From Bacteroidales bacterium (GTDB taxonomy: Bacteria > Bacteroidota > Bacteroidia > Bacteroidales > JAADJA01): DNA of 8,398 nucleotides. The notes under the pieces were generated by a model. That model was not told where the DNA came from and ran no database searches. It saw only the letters and a program-made list of their open reading frames with translations. Position 1 is the stretch's first letter. Each line of letters starts with the position of its first letter. The stretch is taken from NCBI GenBank assembly GCA_029934735.1, contig JAOZLR010000099.1, positions 1 to 8,398 on the forward strand, in the 5' to 3' direction. The position numbers were made by a program, and so were the translations under genes. Below, piece by piece: positions 1 through 4,313 of the stretch.

Positions 1-991
1 ACAATCCGCAAAGTTTTTGACAAAGGCTGAAAGCCTCAGATAGCATAAAGAGATTATTTTTTGCAGTTTGCTGTGACGAAAACGTTGTTAACGGTACTTC
101 TCCGTTGTCGTTTTTAGCAATTTTCAGACAGAGATATCCATTTTTGTCAATATTTTTATACAATCCCCAGGAAAATGATGTTCGTCTTTGTGCTCTGTTG
201 AATTTCGGTTTATGTTTTTTTATCTCATCCGACTCCATAAGTAGCGCAACAAGTTCGCTTCCAGTTAATTCGTAAGATATGCCAGCTGTCTGATTACGCA
301 TTTCCAACGCACGTTTGGTGTTGTAATTAGTCAAATGCGACATAACGCGGTCATGGATATTCAGGCTTTTGCCAATGTAAATAATGATGCCTTTATCATT
401 GTAAAAATAGTAGACTCCGGGTTTTCCCGGAAGATTGTCAATATCCTTTCTGTCGAGGTTTGTATTTAAACCTTTCAACGAGATATCCTTCAGGTTCTTT
501 TCAGCTTTCAGCAGAAGCTCAAAAAGTTGTACCGTTGCTGTTGCATCACCTTTAGCCCTGTGGCGGTGAGGGTTTTTAATGTTCAGCTCCTCGCAAAGTT
601 TGCCAAGCGAATATGAGCGCCTTCCGGGAAGTAGCTTACGACTGAGCCTGACTGTGCACATCTTTTCCCTTTTGAAATCATATCCCAGCTCCTTAAATTC
701 CTGTCGAATGAAATTGTAATCAAAATTAACATTGTGAGCAACTATAGTTGTGCCTTCTGTCATCTCTACTATTTTCCTCGCAACTTCATAGAACTTTGGA
801 GCATTCTTTACCATTTGATTATTAATCCCGGTCATTTGCGTTATTCTGTACGGAATTGTTATTTCGGGATTTATTAATGTACTAAACTCATCCACAACTT
901 TTTTTTCGTCGTGTACAAATATGGCTATCTCGGTAATTTTACCACTTTTAGGACTGAGGCCCGTTGTTTCTATGTCTATTATTGAGTACAA
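1..991 (-). CDS. DEDDh 3'-5' exonuclease (DnaQ-like) fused to GIY-YIG nuclease domain, C-terminus cut by window edge
   Basis: Seen: an open frame of 330 complete codons runs from a TTG at 991 off the left edge. Residues 1-165 are a DnaQ/epsilon-type exonuclease: IDIETTG gives D6 and E8, HNVNFDY gives D91, and HRAKGD gives the H144/D149 pair of the DEDDh class. Residues about 185-265 are a UvrC/Cho-like GIY-YIG domain: GVYYFYN, IIYIGKS, then ESDEIKKHKPKFN with the likely catalytic E253. Start choice: no ATG lies between the upstream in-frame stop (TAA at 1006-1004) and the exonuclease motif, and TTG places the product exactly where family members begin (M-Y-x-I-x-D-x-E-T-T-G). Family knowledge: such exonuclease/GIY-YIG fusions are usually about 450-480 aa, so roughly a quarter should lie outside the window. 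Inference: it trims or incises damaged DNA in repair. It may simply neighbour the polymerase genes rather than be their dedicated proofreader; a MITE-like insertion separates it from them. Confidence 0.9.
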   Translation of the reverse strand, partial: MYSIIDIETTGLSPKSGKITEIAIFVHDEKKVVDEFSTLINPEITIPYRITQMTGINNQMVKNAPKFYEVARKIVEMTEGTTIVAHNVNFDYNFIRQEFKELGYDFKREKMCTVRLSRKLLPGRRSYSLGKLCEELNIKNPHRHRAKGDATATVQLFELLLKAEKNLKDISLKGLNTNLDRKDIDNLPGKPGVYYFYNDKGIIIYIGKSLNIHDRVMSHLTNYNTKRALEMRNQTAGISYELTGSELVALLMESDEIKKHKPKFNRAQRRTSFSWGLYKNIDKNGYLCLKIAKNDNGEVPLTTFSSQQTAKNNLFMLSEAFSLCQKLCGL

Positions 992-1002
992 ATATTTATT
1001 TT

Positions 1003-1178
1003 GTTACTACTCAGCAGGGTTATGTAATTGATATTCAATAGCCCCGTGCTTTAGCGCGGGGGTAAAAAGTAAAAAAATATTGCAGTTTTGGTGAAATTTT
1101 TGACAGCGTAGCCAAAAATTGTGACAAAACATTTAATAATTAAGTAGTTAGGTTTTTCATAGACTGCTGAGTAGTAAC
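1003..1178. mobile_element. MITE-like non-coding element, 176 bp, with 15-bp terminal inverted repeats and 8-bp flanking duplication
   Basis: Seen: GTTACTACTCAGCAG at 1003-1017 is the exact reverse complement of CTGCTGAGTAGTAAC at 1164-1178. The repeats are directly abutted outside by TTTATTTT on both sides (995-1002 and 1179-1186), as expected for an 8-bp target-site duplication. The interior has no coding frame and contains a structured repeat (1039-1130). Together these are the marks of a miniature transposable element lacking its own transposase. The flanks are AT-rich, so the duplication is weaker evidence than the terminal repeats. The left end lies 12 bp from the TTG start of the exonuclease gene, so the insertion moved that gene's original upstream region away. 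An alternative is a large imperfect cruciform or attenuator, but that would not explain the abutting direct repeats. Confidence 0.65.
1039..1130 (+). repeat. Structured two-part palindromic repeat (REP/BIME-like), copy A
   Basis: Seen: part one is a GC-rich hairpin, stem CCCCGTGC (1042-1049) with GCGCGGGG (1054-1061) around TTTA, with one G-T wobble. After an A-rich linker (1062-1084), part two is a longer AT-rich palindrome: outer stem GTTTTG (1085-1090) with CAAAAC (1125-1130), a symmetric 4x4 internal loop GTGA/GTGA, inner stem AATTTTTG (1095-1102) with CAAAAATT (1113-1120), and a loop containing AGCGTAGC. A diverged copy with the same architecture and the same total length of 92 bp lies at 4078-4169. 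The sequence style recalls REP-type elements mobilised by IS200-like (RAYT/TnpA_REP) transposases. That link is inference; no such transposase is in the window. Strand is nominal because the element is palindromic. Confidence 0.75.
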
Positions 1179-1376
1179 TTTATTTTTATTAAAAAATTCG
1201 GTCTAAGTAGCCACAGATTCACAGATCAGAAAAAAATCCAATCTTCCATTGTTCCTTGCCTATAAAAAACTGCAAATTGCAACAAACATTGAACATTAAA
1301 CCTTGAACCCTTTCACCAAAACCTACAAGGTTCATCTTTCCCTCAGGCCACCTCGCAAACCTTGCAGGTTAGCCCA
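1179..1376. other. Non-coding spacer between exonuclease promoter region and repressor gene end
   Basis: No gene is supported here. The short plus-strand frame that begins at 1303 and overlaps the repressor gene has no recognisable motif and is a shadow. Contents seen: the outer copy of the 8-bp duplication (1179-1186), a short tandem CACAGATT/CACAGATC around 1212-1227, and a hairpin at 1320-1370. There is also a 12-bp segment TTTCACCAAAAC (1311-1322) that is the exact reverse complement of 1085-1096 inside copy A of the structured repeat. Confidence 0.6.
1320..1370. repeat. Extragenic palindrome just past the repressor stop codon; possible terminator
   Basis: Seen: AACCTACAAGGTT (1320-1332) can pair with AACCTTGCAGGTT (1358-1370), 12 of 13 positions matching, around a 25-nt loop. 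Each arm is itself nearly self-complementary. It begins 7 bp beyond the TAG of the S24 gene (1377-1379) in the direction of transcription, so it could stabilise the 3' end or help terminate. There is no clean U-tract, so this is not a textbook intrinsic terminator. A REP-like repeat is equally likely. Confidence 0.5.
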
Positions 1377-2177
1377 CTATATCTCCAACTTCATTTGTAT
1401 TGCTTTCACCTCTGTTCTTAATGCTCTGACTTCCTGCACAAGGTCTTCTTTCTCTGTGTTTGGCTCAGGCATTTCTGAACTTATAAAATTTACAAATTTC
1501 CATATCTCTTTTACATCCTTAACGCCAATCTCATAAGGTTCGTAAATTTTGTTTAGAGAGTGTAGGTGTAGCTGACCCTCCTTTTCGATTTTATTCTCCA
1601 CAACCTTGAAAACAATTCCTTCGTCAAGAGTGATGACAATACAAGGCTGCCCGTCCTTTATGTAATTCCAGTTTTCGATGTATTCGCCTGTTACCCACGA
1701 TTTGTCAGGGATTGGCAGCATTGAATCACCGGAAATTTGAAAAGTGCGGTATTTACGTTCTTTCGACAGAAAAGGAAGTTTAAATGTTGGCAGTACTTTA
1801 ACATATTCAGGGTCTGCAAATCCGCTGGTATATCCGGCTTTTGCTTTTTCATTTACAAGTTCAATATTATCTTCATTTTCGTTGTCAACTGTAGTTGCAA
1901 GTATTCGGATATTACCACCATTAATGAAAACATCGTAGCCTCTTTCAAGTTGAGTTAACTGACTTTCGGGTAGTTCTGCAAGGTTAATCTTAACAAGAGT
2001 GTCGATTGCGATTTTGAAATAATCGGAGAAAGCCATCAGAACTCCCACGCCTGGCCTGGCTACATTGTTTTCGTAACCGCTGAGGGTTGAACGCTTCATA
2101 TTCAGGGCAAAGGCAACGTCATCCTGTGTGCGCCCTTTTCTTTTTCTTAGAAATTTGATATTGTTACTGAAATACAT
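1377..2177 (-). CDS. XRE-family HTH / S24 (LexA-like) self-cleaving transcriptional repressor
   Basis: Seen, 266 aa: an N-terminal XRE/Cro-type helix-turn-helix (residues 5-62; RTQDDVAFALNMKRSTLSGYE includes the HTH), a linker, then a LexA/CI-type peptidase S24 domain (about 110-232). The linker carries the Ala-Gly pair A114-G115 expected for self-cleavage. The catalytic dyad is present: S152 in SGDSM and K191 in IVFKVVE. A charged, probably coiled-coil tail (about 240-266) follows the S24 fold and is not part of classical LexA. Family knowledge: such proteins are SOS or prophage repressors that cleave themselves on RecA-ssDNA. Context: it is the second gene of a minus-strand pair, starting 4 bp after the four-helix-bundle gene. 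It diverges from dinB across a region with two dyad operators. Inference: it represses its own unit and the polymerase genes. It is not UmuD, since the HTH is present, and it is not a phage repressor by context, since no phage genes are seen. Confidence 0.88.
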   Translation of the reverse strand: MYFSNNIKFLRKRKGRTQDDVAFALNMKRSTLSGYENNVARPGVGVLMAFSDYFKIAIDTLVKINLAELPESQLTQLERGYDVFINGGNIRILATTVDNENEDNIELVNEKAKAGYTSGFADPEYVKVLPTFKLPFLSKERKYRTFQISGDSMLPIPDKSWVTGEYIENWNYIKDGQPCIVITLDEGIVFKVVENKIEKEGQLHLHSLNKIYEPYEIGVKDVKEIWKFVNFISSEMPEPNTEKEDLVQEVRALRTEVKAIQMKLEI

Positions 2178-2181
2178 ATTA

Positions 2182-2595
2182 TTAATGGTTTTCTGTTTCT
2201 AATACGAATGACTTTGTATATGTTAAACTTAATTCAGGAGAGCTACTCTCAACCTCTCTTATCTGTTCCGCAATTTTGTTTTTGAGTTTTAAATAACCTC
2301 TAATCAACTCGTTGGATGTTTTTTCTTTAAAATGTGTTCCTTTTATCTTTTGAAGTAGCGTCAATGCATCATCACAAGCGTTGAATGCCTGTCTGAGCAA
2401 TCCGGCTGACTGCTTTTCGTTCTCTCTGACGGTATGGCTTTCGACAATCAGGTCTTTTGTCCTGACCGATACTCTTCTTAGATTATTACCATGTCTCATT
2501 AATTCCTGACGGGGTAAAACCATATTGAAACGGTAAACATTTATGGCAAGATTGAAAGCTGTTTTATAAATCTCTAAATTTTCGTAATTATTCAT
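2182..2595 (-). CDS. Four-helix-bundle protein (23S rRNA intervening-sequence / Avd-like family), divergent member
   Basis: Seen, 137 aa: YENLEIYKTAFNLAINVYRF matches the opening helix pattern of the four-helix-bundle family (F-x-x-L-x-V/I-Y-x-x-A). LRRVSVRTKDLIVES occupies the place of the usual LRRAAVSxxxNIAEG. LLRQAFNACDDALTLLQK matches the third-helix pattern, and a fourth helix and a polar tail follow. No signal peptide, membrane segment or catalytic motif is visible. Family knowledge: members have no enzymatic activity. Some are encoded in 23S rRNA intervening sequences, and the related Avd protein binds the reverse transcriptase of diversity-generating retroelements. Context: first gene of the repressor unit, 4 bp before it, immediately downstream of the operators. 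Inference: a damage-induced or autoregulated accessory protein, possibly a partner of the repressor or of the polymerases. The family call is moderately sure; the role is unknown. Confidence 0.7.
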   Translation of the reverse strand: MNNYENLEIYKTAFNLAINVYRFNMVLPRQELMRHGNNLRRVSVRTKDLIVESHTVRENEKQSAGLLRQAFNACDDALTLLQKIKGTHFKEKTSNELIRGYLKLKNKIAEQIREVESSSPELSLTYTKSFVLETENH

Positions 2596-2680
2596 AGCAT
2601 CTGTATTTAGTTGATAAATAGTATTGTAGTGATTTGTTTATAAAATGCATATTAAAATATTTTTCGTGTTTAAAATAAAA

Positions 2681-2697
2681 TGATTATATTGTAATCG
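2681..2697. promoter_or_regulatory. Dyad operator O1 (TGATTA-N5-TAATCG) in the divergent control region
   Basis: Seen: TGATTA TATTG TAATCG, with half-sites GATTA and TAATC in perfect inverted symmetry around a 5-bp spacer. The centre is at 2689, 23 bp (about two helical turns) from the centre of O2. Inference: a binding site for the S24/XRE repressor encoded next door, because such repressors bind dyads as dimers and autoregulate. No consensus -33/-7 promoter could be placed confidently around it. Confidence 0.6.
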
Positions 2698-2703
2698 CTT
2701 TTA

Positions 2704-2720
2704 TGATTAAAAACTAATCA
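2704..2720. promoter_or_regulatory. Dyad operator O2 (TGATTA-N5-TAATCA) in the divergent control region
   Basis: Seen: TGATTA AAAAC TAATCA, a perfect 6-bp inverted repeat with a 5-bp spacer; further flanking A/T pairs extend the symmetry with one mismatch. It has the same half-sites and spacer length as O1, while the spacer sequence differs. That is what a protein-binding dyad looks like, rather than a duplicated sequence block. The site is about 95 bp from the dinB start and about 109 bp from the four-helix-bundle gene start, so a pair of operators could control both directions. Confidence 0.63.
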
Positions 2721-2814
2721 AAAGTAATACTAATTTTTTAAATGTCAAGTATTTTTTGATTTTTTTTGATGAAATTTTAAATTTCCGGTTTATCCGGGCC
2801 AGGCACTTAAGTAA

Positions 2815-3960
2815 ATGAACACTAAAAACCGTTGCATAGTGCATCTCGACCTTGACACCTTTTTCGTGTCTGTTGAGCGTTTGCTGAATAGCTCTCTGAA
2901 GGGGAAGCCGGTCATTATTGGTGGTACTTCCGATCGGGGAGTAGTGGCATCGTGTAGCTATGAAGCGCGGCAGTTTGGTGTGCATTCGGCTATGCCGATG
3001 AAATTTGCTCGTACTCTTTGCGACCACGCTGTCGTGATTCGTGGTGATATGGATCAGTACAGCAAATATTCAAAAGATGTAACTGAAATAGTTGCCGAAC
3101 AGGCTCCGGTTTACGAAAAGGCCTCTATTGATGAGCATTATCTTGACATAACGGGAATGGACCGCTTTTTTGGAAACCTGAAATGGTCGCAGGAGTTGAG
3201 GCAACGGATTATTAAGGAGACCGGCCTGCCAATATCTTTCGGAGTTTCAGTAAATAAAACGGTATCGAAAATTGCAACAGGCGAGGCCAAGCCAAACGGA
3301 CTGCTACAAGTGCCGCAAATGGGAGTGCAGCCTTTTTTGAACCCATTATCAATAAAAAAGATACCGATGATAGGGAGTAAGACTTATCATCTGCTGCGGT
3401 CGATGGGCATATCCGATATTAAAACATTGAGGCAGGTGCCACCTGATATGATGAGCCGTGTGATGGGAAAGAACGGAATTGTGATCTGGAAAAAGGCCAA
3501 TGGGATTGATATGACTCCGGTAAGGCAATATTCTGAGCGGAAATCAATAGGTACGGAGCGGACTTTTGAGACGGATACCATTGATGTGGCGATGCTGCGA
3601 AACCTGCTTATAAGTATGATTGAAAAAATCACTTTCCAGTTGCGGAAAAAGCAAAAGCTTACCTCTTGTGTTACTGTGAAAATAAGGTATTCCAACTTTG
3701 ATACTCATACTTTGCAGAAGCACATTCCCTATACAGCTTTTGATCACATTCTTATTGATACTACCCTCGGGCTTTTCAAGAGGCTGTATCATCGCAGAAT
3801 GCTCGTGAGGCTGGTAGGTGTTAAATTCAGCCATCTTGTACAAGGTTCGCAGCAACTGAATATGTTTGAAGATACGCCGGAGATGACAAGCCTGTATCAG
3901 ACAATGGACAAGATAAGGCTGAGATTTGGAAGTGATGCTATTAGGAGGGCAGTGATTTGA
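2815..3960 (+). CDS. dinB: Y-family translesion DNA polymerase (DinB / Pol IV type)
   Basis: Seen, 381 aa, full length: HLDLDTFFVSVE supplies the first metal-binding Asp (D12) and the steric-gate Phe (F17). YEKASIDEHYLDITGM supplies D106 and E107, with His at 108 where most DinB proteins have Ala. The PISFGVSVNKTVSKIATGEAKP palm segment and the KIPMIGSKT thumb helix-hairpin-helix follow, then a little-finger domain (about 240-345). A clamp-binding pentapeptide QLNMF lies at 347-351, followed by about 30 residues including RFGSDAIRRA. All catalytic acids are present, so it should be an active low-fidelity polymerase, unlike ImuB. The start is the first ATG after an in-frame TAA and leaves a normal N-terminus; there is no Shine-Dalgarno, as usual in Bacteroidota. 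Context: divergent from the S24 repressor across twin operators and upstream of a short DnaE. Inference: damage-inducible translesion synthesis, delivered to the beta clamp by its own motif. Confidence 0.95.
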   Translation: MNTKNRCIVHLDLDTFFVSVERLLNSSLKGKPVIIGGTSDRGVVASCSYEARQFGVHSAMPMKFARTLCDHAVVIRGDMDQYSKYSKDVTEIVAEQAPVYEKASIDEHYLDITGMDRFFGNLKWSQELRQRIIKETGLPISFGVSVNKTVSKIATGEAKPNGLLQVPQMGVQPFLNPLSIKKIPMIGSKTYHLLRSMGISDIKTLRQVPPDMMSRVMGKNGIVIWKKANGIDMTPVRQYSERKSIGTERTFETDTIDVAMLRNLLISMIEKITFQLRKKQKLTSCVTVKIRYSNFDTHTLQKHIPYTAFDHILIDTTLGLFKRLYHRRMLVRLVGVKFSHLVQGSQQLNMFEDTPEMTSLYQTMDKIRLRFGSDAIRRAVI

Positions 3961-4054
3961 GATTGCAAGATACGAGATGACACATCCATGATGGCGAGCC
4001 GACACACCCACCTTCGCTAAAGCAACGGCGTACAATGAAGGAGGATGATTAAAA

Positions 4055-4067
4055 GCCCCATCGGGGC
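4055..4067. repeat. Short GC-rich hairpin next to structured repeat copy B
   Basis: GCCCC (4055-4059) pairs perfectly with GGGGC (4063-4067) across ATC. It lies 10 bp before copy B and could be a third arm of the same repeat or a 3'-end stabiliser for dinB. No U-tract follows, so an intrinsic terminator is not supported. Copy A has no equivalent arm at the same distance. Confidence 0.5.
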
Positions 4068-4077
4068 GAAATATCTG

Positions 4078-4169
4078 TAGCCACGGGTTTCAACCCGTGG
4101 AAAAAAATAGAAGTAACGAATTGTTTTGGCGGGATTTTGGTTAGCGAAGCACCAAAATCATGACAAAAC
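4078..4169 (+). repeat. Structured two-part palindromic repeat (REP/BIME-like), copy B
   Basis: Seen: hairpin stem CCACGGGT (4081-4088) with ACCCGTGG (4093-4100) around TTCA, all Watson-Crick. After an A-rich linker comes outer stem GTTTTG (4123-4128) with CAAAAC (4164-4169), internal loop GCGG/ATGA, inner stem GATTTTGGT (4133-4141) with ACCAAAATC (4151-4159), and a loop containing AGCGAAGC. Copy A at 1039-1130 has the same order, the same tetraloop position, the same total length and an identical outer stem. The differences between copies in the first hairpin fall on paired positions and keep pairing. Copy B has no terminal inverted repeats around it, so the repeat exists independently of the MITE-like ends seen at copy A. 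Confidence 0.75.
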
Positions 4170-4277
4170 CAAATAGGCAGAATATCAATGAATTACAAAG
4201 TTGTAAACATGAAAAGATGCAAGATGAAAGGTGAAAGATTGGGGAAGATGGAGATGATTATATATTATAGTAAAGAC

Positions 4278-4289
4278 AACGCATGCGTT
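4278..4289. promoter_or_regulatory. Perfect 12-bp palindrome AACGCATGCGTT in the dnaE leader, candidate operator
   Basis: Seen: AACGCATGCGTT is fully self-complementary. It ends 24 bp before the dnaE ATG and overlaps the first two bases of a -7-like element. A protein bound here would block the promoter. Its sequence is unlike the TGATTA operators of the divergent region, so it would imply a different regulator or none. Chance occurrence is possible but unlikely at this position. Confidence 0.4.
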
Positions 4290-4295
4290 ACTTTG
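4288..4295 (+). promoter_or_regulatory. Candidate Bacteroidetes -7 element for dnaE
   Basis: TTACTTTG followed by CACC matches TAnnTTTG at all fixed positions but one, and lies 18 bp before the ATG, giving a very short leader. No TTTG is present at the expected -33 position (about 4264), so the promoter would be weak, activator-dependent, or not real. Established: Bacteroidota use TTTG-N19..21-TAnnTTTG with the main sigma factor. Confidence 0.4.
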
Positions 4296-4313
4296 CACCT
4301 TAACCCATAACAA

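Larger units (their letters stand above)
3961..4313. other. 353-bp non-coding gap between dinB and the short dnaE
   Basis: No gene is supported. Contents seen: a small hairpin GCCCC-ATC-GGGGC (4055-4067) and copy B of the structured repeat (4078-4169). Purine-rich, weakly repetitive sequence follows at 4205-4255 (GATGCAAGATGAAAG-like). Then come an isolated operator half-site TGATTA (4255-4260), a 12-bp palindrome (4278-4289) and a promoter-like -7 element (4288-4295). The gap suggests that dinB and dnaE are not tightly co-transcribed, or that the repeat was inserted between genes that once were. Confidence 0.7.

Noticed and set aside
2182..2595. Avd-like protein as a sign of a diversity-generating retroelement
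   Set aside because: No reverse transcriptase, template repeat or variable repeat was found in the window.
2619..2732. Inverted TAGTATT (2619-2625) and AATACTA (2726-2732) as a further operator
   Set aside because: Seven AT-rich bases matching about 100 bp apart are expected by chance here.
2596..2814. Classical SOS boxes (CTGT-N8-ACAG or GAAC-N4-GTTC types)
   Set aside because: Neither pattern occurs in the divergent region; the only convincing dyads are the TGATTA-N5-TAATC pair.
2815..3960. Y-family gene could be ImuB or UmuC
   Set aside because: ImuB lacks the catalytic acids, while D12, D106 and E107 are present here. UmuC would be expected with a UmuD lacking an HTH, whereas the S24 protein here has a DNA-binding domain.
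3544..4035. Long minus-strand frame overlapping dinB's 3' half
   Set aside because: It lies antisense to a clearly conserved polymerase and has no recognisable domain; it is a shadow frame.
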